Below are positions 25,921 to 34,711 of a stretch of DNA of 64,000 bases, in pieces (positions within the stretch are counted from its first letter, which is position 1; each line of letters opens with the position of its first letter). The notes under the pieces were generated by a model, which was not told the origin of the DNA, searched no databases, and worked only from the letters and a program-made list of their open reading frames with translations. A program made the position numbers and the translations under genes. The stretch spans positions 18,047-82,046 of the forward strand of contig NZ_BIML01000011.1 of assembly GCF_004001065.1 (NCBI RefSeq), given 5' to 3'. Origin of the DNA: Paenibacillus xylaniclasticus (GTDB lineage: Bacteria > Bacillota > Bacilli > Paenibacillales > Paenibacillaceae).

Positions 25921-26889
25921 ATGACGTTAGCAAGCAGCGCCGCAGTGCCCGGGCCTCCTATACTATGGGGTGACAAACGGTTTCATACGTGGAATTACGA
26001 GATGCGGGAGCAATTCGGCGAGAAAATATTTAAAGTCATGCTCGATGCCGGCTTCACCTGTCCGAACCGTGACGGCTCGATCGCGAAGGGCGGCTGTACA
26101 TTCTGCAGCGCAAGAGGCTCAGGCGACTTCGCCGGCCGGAGACGGGACGATCTGGTCACGCAATTCAACACCATTCGCGACCGCCAGCATCTGAAATGGC
26201 CGAATGCGAAGTATATCGGCTACTTCCAAGCCTATACGAACACTTACGCTCCTGTCGACGAGCTGCGGGAATATTATGAGGTCATTCTGGAGCAGCCTGG
26301 AGTCGTCGGTCTATCGATCGCGACGCGGCCAGACTGCCTGCCGGACGACGTCATCGACTATTTAGCCGAGCTGAACGAACGGACCTATCTATGGCTGGAG
26401 ATGGGGCTGCAGACGATTCACGAATCAACATCGACGCTTATTAACCGAGCGCATGATACAGCCTGTTATGAGGATGCCGTTCGCCGGCTCCGTGCGCGCG
26501 GCATTCGCGTATGTACGCATATCATATACGGCCTGCCGCAAGAAACGCATGAGATGATGATGGATACTTTGCGCGCGGTTGCTCGAATGGACGTTCAAGG
26601 CATCAAAATCCATCTACTTCATCTCATGCGCAAGACGCCTATGGTGAAGCAGTATGAAGATGGGCTGCTGCAGTTCTTGGAACAGGATGAATATATTAAG
26701 CTGATCGTCGACTCCTTGGAGCTGCTCCCGCCGGAGATGATTATTCACCGTCTAACCGGCGACGCGCCGCGCGAGCTGCTGATCGGACCGATGTGGAGCA
26801 TGAACAAATGGGCTGTGCTCAATGGGATCGATGCGGAGCTGTCCCGCCGCAATACGTGGCAGGGCCGCCTCTGGGAAGGGAGATCGTAA
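25921..26889 (+). CDS. ytqA: Radical SAM protein, YtqA family (TIGR01212)
   Basis: A 322-residue radical-SAM protein. The N-terminal part has the cysteine cluster of this family (FTCPNRDGSIAKGGCTFC, holding the spaced Cys residues that bind the 4Fe-4S cluster), then ATRPDCLPDDVIDYLAEL and LEMGLQTIHESTSTLINRAH, typical of the Elp3-like radical-SAM branch. The reaction is not established in what I can recall of the family; a tRNA-modification role is suspected. A good ribosome site (AGAAGGAG) precedes the ATG. ytqB follows one base after the stop, as in Bacillus. Confidence 0.9.
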   Translation: MTLASSAAVPGPPILWGDKRFHTWNYEMREQFGEKIFKVMLDAGFTCPNRDGSIAKGGCTFCSARGSGDFAGRRRDDLVTQFNTIRDRQHLKWPNAKYIGYFQAYTNTYAPVDELREYYEVILEQPGVVGLSIATRPDCLPDDVIDYLAELNERTYLWLEMGLQTIHESTSTLINRAHDTACYEDAVRRLRARGIRVCTHIIYGLPQETHEMMMDTLRAVARMDVQGIKIHLLHLMRKTPMVKQYEDGLLQFLEQDEYIKLIVDSLELLPPEMIIHRLTGDAPRELLIGPMWSMNKWAVLNGIDAELSRRNTWQGRLWEGRS

Positions 26890-26890
26890 G

Positions 26891-27472
26891 ATGGGGTTTC
26901 TATCGGTATTAAGCACCGCTCATCAATGGGTGCGCGAGCGGGTATCGTCCGGCGATACGGTAATTGATGCAACAGCCGGTAACGGCGTCGATACTCGCTT
27001 CCTTGCAGAGCTGGTTGGCCGGCGCGGAACGGTCTATGCGTTCGACATACAGCAATCTGCGCTCGATGCCACCCGCAGCCGCCTGGCTGCATTGGAGACT
27101 GAGCAGCTGCCGGATATTCGGCTTGTGCTGGACAGCCATGAGCGAATGGGCGAGCATGTCCTCCCCGCCCATTCGGGCAAAGTCGCAGCTGTTATGTTCA
27201 ACTTAGGTTATCTGCCCGGTGCCGATCCTTCCGTCATTACGCAGCCAGACAGCTCAATCGCCGCGCTGGAATCGGCGCTCTCCCTGCTGAGGCCGGGCGG
27301 CGTAATAACATGCGTCCTCTACCCCGGTCATCCCGGAGGAGAAGAAGAAGCCGACACCGTCGTCCGATGGGCGGCGGCGCTGCCGCAGTCAGCAGGACAA
27401 GCGGTTATATACCGAATGCTGCAAAAGCCTGCCGCTCCTTATCTGATCTCGATAGAGCGAAGCCGCAAATAA
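26891..27472 (+). CDS. ytqB: Class I SAM-dependent rRNA/tRNA methylase, YtqB family
   Basis: A 193-residue methyltransferase. Motif I is TVIDATAGNGVDTRFLAEL and the acidic ribose-binding residue follows in VYAFDIQQSALDATR; the catalytic-loop region reads VMFNLGYLPGADPSV, an N-L-G-Y/P motif as in YtqB/rRNA methylases. The start at 26891 overlaps the ytqA stop region closely, so the genes are co-transcribed. The exact substrate is uncertain. Confidence 0.9.
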   Translation: MGFLSVLSTAHQWVRERVSSGDTVIDATAGNGVDTRFLAELVGRRGTVYAFDIQQSALDATRSRLAALETEQLPDIRLVLDSHERMGEHVLPAHSGKVAAVMFNLGYLPGADPSVITQPDSSIAALESALSLLRPGGVITCVLYPGHPGGEEEADTVVRWAAALPQSAGQAVIYRMLQKPAAPYLISIERSRK

Positions 27473-27502
27473 AGCTTGGAGGATTGCTAAATCATAACGG
27501 CA

Positions 27503-27832
27503 ATGGCCGCAATAGATGATCTACATTAGCTGGACATTCGAATCGGCACCATCGTAGAGGCTTCCCCATTTCCCGAAGCTCGCAAGCCCGCCATTAAGCT
27601 TGTGATCGATTTCGGGGAGCTTGGCATCAAACGTTCCAGCGCCCAAATTACACGCCGATATTCGCCGGAATCTCTCGTCGGACGTCAGGCAGCGGCGATC
27701 GTTAATTTCCCATCCCGCCGTATTGCAGGCTACGTATCCGAGGTGCTCATCCTCGGCGGCGTTCCTAGTGAAGGCGACGTCACGCTGCTCCTGCCAGACG
27801 AGCCGGTTCCGAACGGAACGCCGGTCGCTTAA
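27503..27832 (+). pseudogene. csaA: CsaA-type tRNA-binding chaperone, broken by an amber codon
   Basis: The frame M-A-A-I-D-D-L-H, then TAG at 27527-27529, then LDIRIGTIVEASPFPEARK and VIDFGELGIKRSSAQITRRY to PVPNGTPV is a full CsaA (EMAP-II/tRNA-binding OB fold). CsaA has Lys at the interrupted position (x-K-L-D-I-R), so one AAG to TAG change explains it. The ribosome site GGAGG (27478-27482) is ideally placed not for this ATG but for an in-frame ATC at 27491, suggesting the start codon is also damaged. The remaining open part could start at a GTG at 27602, but would lack a third of the domain. It follows ytqA-ytqB. Confidence 0.82.
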
Positions 27833-27870
27833 TGAGTTTTTACAACTTTATATGATTTGGAGATGTTATT

Positions 27871-28263
27871 ATGGCTATTCGTAAATTTGAGCATGTCGGA
27901 GTCATGGTAAGCAACATTGAGCAATCCGTTGAATTTTATACGAAGGTGCTTGGTATGGAGCATCGTAAGACGATGACGCATTCGAACGGCGTTATCCGCC
28001 TCGCCTTCCTGGCCTTCGCAGGTCAAGAAGATACTGAGATCGAACTGATCGAGGGCTTTAACAGCGAGCTGCCAGCGGAAGGCAAAGTGCATCATCTCGC
28101 GTTCACGGTCGACGATGTCGAAGCAGAATTCGCTCGAATCAAGGAGCTGCAGATACCTCTGCAAGATACGGAAATTACGACGCTGCCTGATGGCGGACGC
28201 TACTTCTTCTTCTTCGGTCCTAACGGTGAACTGATGGAGATGTTTCAGCCCGGCGCACGATAA
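27871..28263 (+). CDS. VOC-superfamily (glyoxalase/bleomycin-resistance-like) protein
   Basis: A 130-residue vicinal-oxygen-chelate protein with the paired beta-alpha-beta-beta-beta modules. The metal-ligand pattern is visible: KFEHVGVMVSNIEQSVEFYTKVLGM (His), EIELIEGF (Glu), VHHLAFTVDDVEAEFARI (His) and GPNGELMEMFQ (Glu). This is the glyoxalase-I-like arrangement, so a lyase or isomerase acting on small metabolites is likely. It starts 38 bases after csaA and ends with a strong terminator, so it may be the last gene of the ytqA operon. Confidence 0.88.
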   Translation: MAIRKFEHVGVMVSNIEQSVEFYTKVLGMEHRKTMTHSNGVIRLAFLAFAGQEDTEIELIEGFNSELPAEGKVHHLAFTVDDVEAEFARIKELQIPLQDTEITTLPDGGRYFFFFGPNGELMEMFQPGAR

Positions 28264-28315
28264 GCTGTCCCCCTAATTTAACACATCCATCGTTATTGAA
28301 TCGATCGATACTACA

Positions 28316-28358
28316 CAGCGGATACCGCCTAAAGCGCGGCATCCGCTGTTTTTTTTTT
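28316..28358 (+). terminator. Rho-independent terminator after the VOC gene
   Basis: Stem CAGCGGAT-CCGC / GCGG-ATCCGCTG with a short loop, followed by ten or more Ts. Confidence 0.92.
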
Positions 28359-28444
28359 GCAGGCGCTCAAATTAGACGGTTAAGCAGACATCATCGGGAA
28401 AACAATAGAACCGCGGACAACTCCATCCAATCATAAGGGGGCCG

Positions 28445-30484
28445 ATGATGCACAATCTCATACGGATTTATTGGGCTGATGTTCGCAGCATGTTCAAATC
28501 CCGCTCCCTCGCCGTTCTTGTCGCCGGATTAATGCTGCTGCCTTCCGCTTACGCTTGGGTCAACATTAAGGCAGTCTGGGACCCGTACAACAATACGTCC
28601 GGCATTCAAGTCGCTGTCGCGAATGAGGATACCGGTACCTCCCTACAAGGCAAGGATGTCAACATCGGCCAACAAACGGTGCAGAGCTTAAGCGAAAACC
28701 GGAAGCTTGGCTGGACGTTCGTCGACCGCCAGGAGGCCAAACGAGGAGTCGAGCACGGAGACTATTACGCTTATATGCTCATACCGGCCGATTTCTCCCA
28801 GAAGCTGGCCAGCATATTGGAGGAGCAGCCTCAGCAGCCGGTAATCGAATTCGCTGTGAATGAGAAGCTGAATGCAGTAACGCCCAAAATCGCAACATCA
28901 GGTGTCACCGCCGTTACGTCCCAGATTAGCGAATCGTTCACAGAGACGGTTGCCGGCGCCCTGCTCTCAACCTTTCAAGCGGCAGGAATTGAGCTGGGGC
29001 AGCAGTTGCCCTCCATCCAGAAAGCAGCAGCAGGCATCTTGGCGCTAGAGCAAGCGCTCCCGCAAATCGAGCAGATGGGCCATGCCGCGATTGCCTTGGA
29101 GAAGAAGCTCCCGGAGCTGCGGCAGAAGGCGAACAAAGTAATTGCACTACAGCAGCGCGTATCGGAGCTTCACCAGGCAGCCGACAGTATGCTGAAGGTG
29201 CAAGCAAGCTTTGCTCTAGTCAAGGAGGCTGGCGAGGGCATAATGTCTCTTCGCGATCATATGACGAACATTCGGCAAGCCGTCGAGCTTATTGCCCGAA
29301 TCGGAACACAGCTAAGCGCCATTAAGACCCAAATAAAGCAAACAATCGACGATGCCACTGCGGAAGCCGGGGCACAAGAGGAACTGCCAGACAGCGTGAA
29401 GCAGCTCGCTGCGCTGGAAGATGAGCTCGCGCCTCTACAGGACCAAATCCAGTCGATTCATACCGATCTTCACAACAAAGTAACAAGCCTCGTTCAAGGA
29501 ATGGATAACGCCGCATCCTTCGTCCAAGATGAGCTGCCCGCGCTGGAGCAGCGAATCGCTCAAGCGGCCGATTTCGTCCAGAACGGTCTGCCGGTGCTGG
29601 AAGCGGACATTAATCAGGCTTCAACGCTCATTGAGGACAAGCTTCCCGTCGTCGAATCGTTCGTACAGAAGACAGCGAACTTGGCGCGTAACGAGCTCCC
29701 CTCCTTCGAGCGCAGCATCAAAACGGCAGCTGACCGGATACGCAGGTTCGAGAGCGGAGACGTAAGTTTAGAGGATTTAATCGCCTTCCTGCAGCACGAC
29801 CCGGAGGCGGGCAGCCGATTCTTGGCTGATCCGATCAAGCTGGAGACGAAACGAATCTATCCGATTCCGAACTACGGCACAGCCATGACGCCGCTCTATC
29901 TGATGCTGGCTCTCTGGGTAGGGGGCACTATTCTGACCACCGCTCTGCCCGTTGAGGTAACGAATCCGAGGCAGGAATATCGCAAATATCAGCTCTACTT
30001 CGGCAGGCTGCTGACTTTTATCACGATCGGCCAGTTTCAAGCGCTAATCGCTGCGGCAGGCATTCTGCTCCTGCTTCACGTTCAAGCTGCCAATCCGGCC
30101 AGCTTCGTGCTCAGCAGCATATTCATTAGCTTCGTGTTCGTCATCATCATCTTCACGCTGCGCTCTATGTTCGGACAAGTCGGCAACGGCATCGCGATGA
30201 TTCTGCTCGTGTTGCAAATGTCAAGCTCCGGCGCAACGTTTCCCGTCAGCACGACGTCCCCGTTCTTCCAGGCGATCAGTCCGTACATGCCATTCACGCA
30301 TGCCATTAGCATGATGCGCGAAACAATCGGCGGCATGATTGTCGAAACGGTGCTTCACGATATATTGATTCTATGCCTGTATGCCGTTATATGCTTCGGC
30401 GCGGCTGAGCTGGCCAAAGGCTCCTGGCGGCGAGAAGTCATGCTCGACATCGGCAATTATACGAGAAGAAAACCTAGGGTCTGA
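28445..30484 (+). CDS. YhgE/Pip-type ABC-2-like membrane protein
   Basis: A 679-residue membrane protein. Helix 1 (AVLVAGLMLLPSAYAWVNI) starts the conserved YhgE N-terminal domain (AWVNIKAVWDPYNNTSGIQVAVANEDTG). Residues ~130-490 form a long extracytoplasmic coiled-coil region of repeated ALEKKLPELRQ/ADFVQNGLPVLEADI units. Five or six helices in the last 190 residues carry the ABC-2-type fold (SSSGATFPVSTTSPFFQAISPYMPF). Family members include the phage-infection protein Pip and type VII-associated or drug-related exporters; the substrate is unknown. The ribosome site is AAGGGGG. A second ATG is three bases further in. Confidence 0.85.
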   Translation: MMHNLIRIYWADVRSMFKSRSLAVLVAGLMLLPSAYAWVNIKAVWDPYNNTSGIQVAVANEDTGTSLQGKDVNIGQQTVQSLSENRKLGWTFVDRQEAKRGVEHGDYYAYMLIPADFSQKLASILEEQPQQPVIEFAVNEKLNAVTPKIATSGVTAVTSQISESFTETVAGALLSTFQAAGIELGQQLPSIQKAAAGILALEQALPQIEQMGHAAIALEKKLPELRQKANKVIALQQRVSELHQAADSMLKVQASFALVKEAGEGIMSLRDHMTNIRQAVELIARIGTQLSAIKTQIKQTIDDATAEAGAQEELPDSVKQLAALEDELAPLQDQIQSIHTDLHNKVTSLVQGMDNAASFVQDELPALEQRIAQAADFVQNGLPVLEADINQASTLIEDKLPVVESFVQKTANLARNELPSFERSIKTAADRIRRFESGDVSLEDLIAFLQHDPEAGSRFLADPIKLETKRIYPIPNYGTAMTPLYLMLALWVGGTILTTALPVEVTNPRQEYRKYQLYFGRLLTFITIGQFQALIAAAGILLLLHVQAANPASFVLSSIFISFVFVIIIFTLRSMFGQVGNGIAMILLVLQMSSSGATFPVSTTSPFFQAISPYMPFTHAISMMRETIGGMIVETVLHDILILCLYAVICFGAAELAKGSWRREVMLDIGNYTRRKPRV

Positions 30485-30547
30485 TCCTAAAGTCGCCAAA
30501 TACCGTGAGAAGACCGAACAGAATCATTACTAATTTCCCGGAATTTA

Positions 30548-30913
30548 GTGAAAAGGTTTATTCTTGCGGTATGTGCTAGTTTTGTATTGTTGTCTGGAAT
30601 CTCATTTAGCGGAGTATCTGCTGTGACTCCAAAAGCTTCTGCTACCGTTCTAATTATCGTAATGGAACTAGAAAAAGAAAGAGCTGAAGCAATAAAAGCT
30701 ATTCCCAAATCACTCAAGGACGAGAATGATAATGTCATCCTCGACAAATTTACGGATAAGGTAAATGGCAAAGTAGCCTATAAGGAACCCAAAACTGGAT
30801 GGACAATCGAAAAAGATACTGCTGGACATGGTGGGCGAAAATGGAAACTTAAAAATAAATCTGGAGATCGAGTTGCATCTTTGGATGAGAACGGTAAAGT
30901 ATTAAGTAAGTAA
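30548..30913 (+). CDS. Small secreted toxin with an Ntox21-like C-terminal domain
   Basis: A 121-residue protein starting at GTG. A signal peptide (KRFILAVCASFVLLSGISFS, cleavage near SAVTPKA) leads to a ~70-residue domain: KFTDKVNGKVAYKEPKTGW, then TIEKDTAGHGGRKWKLKNK and ASLDENGKVLSK. This closely follows the bacterial toxin 21 (Ntox21) pattern, normally the C-terminal tip of large polymorphic or contact-dependent toxins and predicted to be an RNase. Here it is free-standing and has its own export signal. The gene is AT-rich compared with the flanks and is followed 20 bases later by a putative immunity gene. The ribosome site is weak. Toxin activity is inferred. Confidence 0.72.
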   Translation: MKRFILAVCASFVLLSGISFSGVSAVTPKASATVLIIVMELEKERAEAIKAIPKSLKDENDNVILDKFTDKVNGKVAYKEPKTGWTIEKDTAGHGGRKWKLKNKSGDRVASLDENGKVLSK

Positions 30914-30933
30914 ATGTTGAAGGGTGCGCGAAT

Positions 30934-31524
30934 ATGAGATACAAGAACATTGTGCTAAATGATAATTGGTTCTACAAAGATCCAGGCATCAACAGTGAGA
31001 ACACACTTATCGAAAGTATGGAAGACTTTCAGAACAATTATCCGGAGAACTTCTATTTCATTGATCGTTTTCCGCATTTAGTTCATGACTTCGACAAGTA
31101 TTCGCAAATGGAGCTCTATTACAGCAATAGTGGAAATAACGATTCTTACAAATCGGAAGAAAATAAATTCCTTGCGGTAATATCAAAATTATGGGTCTAT
31201 GGTGAAACGATAGTTGAAAGCTCCATCCATTCAGAAGAAGATGCGTCATTACAATTAGAAGATTCTCAAGATCCATCTTACTTCAATGAATTTAAAACCG
31301 AGGATTTAGTTTGTGTGACTGACGCAAAGAAACTGGCAAGTGTTTTGAAATTAGCTTTACGAGGTAAAATTTGGGTATGCTTCATTATGAATGACTTATC
31401 AATTATAGTTTGGTGTAATGACCTTGTATGCGGGGTGTACTTCGGAGAAGCTGCAAAGAGTAAACCTCTAGTACAAAATATATGCACGACGGAAGGTCTG
31501 TATTTGCGCCCCATAACCGAATAA
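30934..31524 (+). CDS. Putative immunity protein for the Ntox21-like toxin
   Basis: A 196-residue acidic soluble protein of unknown family, 20 bases downstream of the secreted toxin, on the same strand, with the same low GC content. No membrane segment or signal peptide, no recognised motif; the C-terminal part (KIWVCFIMNDLSIIVWCNDLVCGVYFGE) is hydrophobic but looks like beta strands of a soluble core. Position directly behind a toxin domain and acidic character are typical of immunity proteins. A strong terminator follows. Function is inferred from context only. Confidence 0.62.
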   Translation: MRYKNIVLNDNWFYKDPGINSENTLIESMEDFQNNYPENFYFIDRFPHLVHDFDKYSQMELYYSNSGNNDSYKSEENKFLAVISKLWVYGETIVESSIHSEEDASLQLEDSQDPSYFNEFKTEDLVCVTDAKKLASVLKLALRGKIWVCFIMNDLSIIVWCNDLVCGVYFGEAAKSKPLVQNICTTEGLYLRPITE

Positions 31525-31528
31525 GATT

Positions 31529-31562
31529 AGGAGCTGTTCCAATAGGACAGCTCCTGTTTTTT
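31529..31562 (+). terminator. Terminator after the toxin/immunity pair
   Basis: Stem AGGAGCTGT / ACAGCTCCT (31529-31555) followed by GTTTTTT on the plus strand, reaching the stop codon of the convergent radical-SAM gene. Confidence 0.9.
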
Positions 31563-33378
31563 ACTCCGTTACCGAGTGCGGCGCAAGCGACGACTCGCCC
31601 CGGCCGATGCGAAGCGCATAAGGCTTGCCAGCCGCCGTCTCGCCTTGATAAATCATGACGATGAGCGAATCTGACGTCTTATCGATCTCCCGCACTGACC
31701 AATACCGCTCCAGATCGAACGGAACGCGGTCGATAACAGCGTGCTTGTGCAGCTCCTTATCCGCAAGACCGAGAGCAGCGAATCCACCCGAGACGTCCTG
31801 CGGTCGCTCGGACAGCCTTCTCATCCAGCCGCTCCACTCCGCCTTGTCCATAGCGAAATCCCACCATATTTTGCGCGGCTTATATTTGTGTTGAAGGAAA
31901 TAATCGAGCTTCATGAGCCCAAGCGTGACCTCAAGATCGAGACGCCCTTCGGACGCTTCCGCCCCGCATTCGCTCAGGAACGACCACAGCCGGGAGAACA
32001 GATCCTCCAGCTGGTGGCCAATCCGCTGCCAGCCGCGCTCCTCCCAATAATCGCCGAACGATTGGAAGAAGTCGAACGGCGACGGAAATACACGCTCGAC
32101 GAGATACAGCAGCGTATGGTCCATCCGGTGGGCATTCCAATATTTCTCCAGCACATCCTCGACCCGCTTAATCCGCACAATATCCGAGAATGGCAGCAGA
32201 TCGTTGCCGAGAATTTCGTAAGGCGCACGCTCCATATAGGTGTAGCCGTACTTCTCTGCGTCGATGCGCATGCCCGTGCCGCGAAGCATCTTCAGAAAAC
32301 CGAGCTGCAGCTCCTCCGGACGAAGTGCGAACACGTCATTAAACGTCTTGCGGAACGTATCATAGTCTTCATGCGGCAATCCGGCGATCAGATCAAGATG
32401 CTGGTCAATCTTGCCCGATTCCTTCACCTTCATAACGGTGCGCGTCAGCTTCGTAAAGTTCTGACGGCGCTTGACCGCCTCGTTCGTAATGTCATTCGTC
32501 GATTGCACACCGATCTCGAACCGGAAAATGCCTGGAGGCGCATGCTCCGCTAAATAATCAAGCACCTCGGGACGCATAATATCGGCCGTTATCTCGAATT
32601 GGAACACGCAGCCGCGATGGTTCTCGATCAGAAACCGGAACATCTCCAGCGCGTAATCGCGTTTAATATTGAACGTCCGGTCAACGAACTTGATCAGCTT
32701 CGCACCTTGATCGATCAAATAAATAATATCCGCCTTCGTCCGCTCAATATCGAAATAGCGGACACCAACTTCGATGCTCGACAAGCAGAACTGACAGCTA
32801 AACGGACAGCCGCGGCTCGTCTCAAAATAGACGACGCGGTTGCCGAGTGACGGGATGTCCTCGGCGAACCGATGCGGCGACGGCAGCGTCGCCAGATCAA
32901 GCTTCGGCCGACCAGGGTTCACGATAATCTCGCTCATCCCGTCCCGTTCTTTGCGGTAAGCTAGGCCGAAGACAAGATGATATTTGCGCGTGCCCGCAAG
33001 CTCTTGCAGCAAATGATGGAACGTCTCCTCCCCTTCGCCCACAACGATAAAATCGACCTGCGGGATGCGCTCCATCCAGAACTCGGTATCGTAGCTGACC
33101 TCCGGGCCTCCGAGCACAATCTTCACCTCAGGCAATACTTTACGCAGCATATCGATCACGATGATCGTCTCTTCAATATTCCAAATATAGCAGGAGAAGC
33201 CGACGACGTCCGGACGCCGGGCGAATAGATCCGATACGATGTTCATCGCCGGGTCCTTGATCGTGTATTCTGCAATCTCGATATTCGGAAAATCTTTCAC
33301 CGCGAACGCCTTCAAGCAGCGAAGCGCCAATGAGGTGTGTATATACTTGGCATTAAGCGTCGCCAATACGATATTCAT
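31561..33378 (-). CDS. B12-binding-domain radical SAM protein (DUF4080 type)
   Basis: A 605-residue enzyme. The N-terminal ~140 residues are a cobalamin-binding-like Rossmann domain (MNIVLATLNAKYIHTSLALR, VGFSCYIWNIEETI, KIVLGGPEVSYD). The radical-SAM core follows with ETSRGCPFSCQFCLSSIEVG, the CxxxCxxC cluster motif, and RFEIGVQSTNDITNEAVKR. The C-terminal ~200 residues are the DUF4080 region seen in Paenibacillus and clostridial relatives. Function unknown; methylation or rearrangement chemistry is possible. The ATG at 33378 is preferred over the upstream TTG at 33387. It is convergent with the toxin/immunity operon. Confidence 0.9.
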   Translation of the reverse strand: MNIVLATLNAKYIHTSLALRCLKAFAVKDFPNIEIAEYTIKDPAMNIVSDLFARRPDVVGFSCYIWNIEETIIVIDMLRKVLPEVKIVLGGPEVSYDTEFWMERIPQVDFIVVGEGEETFHHLLQELAGTRKYHLVFGLAYRKERDGMSEIIVNPGRPKLDLATLPSPHRFAEDIPSLGNRVVYFETSRGCPFSCQFCLSSIEVGVRYFDIERTKADIIYLIDQGAKLIKFVDRTFNIKRDYALEMFRFLIENHRGCVFQFEITADIMRPEVLDYLAEHAPPGIFRFEIGVQSTNDITNEAVKRRQNFTKLTRTVMKVKESGKIDQHLDLIAGLPHEDYDTFRKTFNDVFALRPEELQLGFLKMLRGTGMRIDAEKYGYTYMERAPYEILGNDLLPFSDIVRIKRVEDVLEKYWNAHRMDHTLLYLVERVFPSPFDFFQSFGDYWEERGWQRIGHQLEDLFSRLWSFLSECGAEASEGRLDLEVTLGLMKLDYFLQHKYKPRKIWWDFAMDKAEWSGWMRRLSERPQDVSGGFAALGLADKELHKHAVIDRVPFDLERYWSVREIDKTSDSLIVMIYQGETAAGKPYALRIGRGESSLAPHSVTE

Positions 33379-33610
33379 AACGTACAAAATCCTCTCTCAT
33401 CGTTCAAAAATACGTGTCAAGCGCTATTGTACCATTTTTCGTGCGTGAAATAGAAGAGAGGACGTCTATTCCCAATTGGTGCCGCAAATGTTCTAAAGAG
33501 CCGACAACAAGCTTCGACAGCCTTTCCTTGTCGATTGCGATACGATATGGACAAGCCCAAGAGGCACTCATTCGAGAGCTGCCTCGAATATCGCTGAAGG
33601 AGGCCTTGCC

Positions 33611-34510
33611 GTGTTGGAACGTGAATGGACGGAGAAGGAGCCGGTAATGTCGGAGTGGACGCATCAGAACGAGACGAAGAAGGAACCGTTGAACGCCGAT
33701 CAGCCTCCTAAGCTTTCTATGAAGCTGCTGTATGGAATGATACAAGAGCTGAAGCAATATAGCGAACGACTGTCCGCCAGGCTCGATGAATTCGAGGTTT
33801 ACTTAATCCAAGTACAGGCTGCCCGCGCACAGCTGGAGGCAAATGCCGCGTCGACAATCGCCAAGACGAAGCTGAGCGAAACGATCGTACAATCGAGCCA
33901 GGACGCGAAAGCAGCTGCTGCCCCTAACGCTGCATCAGATCAAGAGCAGCTGGCAGCAGCCTCTGAAGGTAATTCTTCATCACAAGTGACGGCTGAGTCT
34001 GTCGACGCTGTTGACGCTGTTGACGCTGTTGCTGTTGAACGCGCTTATCCTCAGCCGGATTCATCGTCAGTCGAACCTACTGCTTCGTTCGCCGCCGATG
34101 AGCCGGTTGAGCGGCAAGAGGTCGCTTCACCTGTTCCTATCATCCCCGCTGTGATCGAAGCGGCGCCAGGTACTGAAGTCCAGCCGAGCGGAAGTATAAA
34201 GCCGATCAGTCATGAGACAGGCTCCGCCGACTTGATGACGCTCGCAATGGAAGTGATGGGACTAATGGATGACGAAGATGACGACGAAGATGGGTTAGAT
34301 CCTGGCGAGGGGGTTAATCCGTTTAATCCAGACCGCTATGTATCCAGTTCATTAGCAAATGCAGCAGCCGATGCAAGACCCGAGCGGTTTGCGAATACAA
34401 GCTCCCTCGGCTCCGATCTATCTTCGCCTTTCTTCACTCCCCGCTCCCAGCGTCACCAAGGAAAGAAAAAATTTTTGAATCTATTCGGCTTCCGGACGCG
34501 CATCTCATAG
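33611..34510 (+). CDS. Hypothetical low-complexity protein
   Basis: A 299-residue, mostly disordered protein of unknown function, starting at GTG seven bases after AAGGAGG. Residues ~35-75 are predicted helix/coiled coil (KLSMKLLYGMIQELKQYSERL). The middle is Ala/Ser/Val/Glu-rich and includes a short tandem repeat, V-D-A three times, encoded by a 9-base DNA repeat near 34005-34032. A very acidic patch (DDEDDDEDGLDPGE) and a basic end (RHQGKKKFLNLFGFRTRIS) follow. No signal peptide or membrane segment. The base composition fits the host genome, so it is probably native. Confidence 0.65.
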   Translation: MLEREWTEKEPVMSEWTHQNETKKEPLNADQPPKLSMKLLYGMIQELKQYSERLSARLDEFEVYLIQVQAARAQLEANAASTIAKTKLSETIVQSSQDAKAAAAPNAASDQEQLAAASEGNSSSQVTAESVDAVDAVDAVAVERAYPQPDSSSVEPTASFAADEPVERQEVASPVPIIPAVIEAAPGTEVQPSGSIKPISHETGSADLMTLAMEVMGLMDDEDDDEDGLDPGEGVNPFNPDRYVSSSLANAAADARPERFANTSSLGSDLSSPFFTPRSQRHQGKKKFLNLFGFRTRIS

Positions 34511-34546
34511 CTTACCTATAATGAAGCGGCTGTAGTCTCAACAGGT

Positions 34547-34578
34547 TGGACAGAAAACAATGGCTTGTTCTCTGTCCA
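34547..34578. terminator. Hairpin between convergent genes
   Basis: Stem TGGACAGA / TCTGTCCA enclosing AACA/TGTT pairing, 37 bases after the plus-strand gene. No strong T run on either side; weak terminator. Confidence 0.4.
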
Positions 34579-34662
34579 GCCTTCTTCGCGCTTTGAACTG
34601 CACTTCATGCAGTTATGCAGATAAGCAGCACATTTCGATCTGCAACAAGGCTCAATTCCTGC

Positions 34663-34692
34663 AAAAAAAGGAGCTGCTCTAGCAGCCCCTCC
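34663..34692 (-). terminator. Terminator of the serine protease gene
   Basis: Minus-strand stem GGAGGGGCTGCT / AGCAGCTCC followed by seven Ts at 34663-34669. Confidence 0.88.
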
Positions 34693-34711
34693 CGAAAAAT
34701 CCATATAATTG

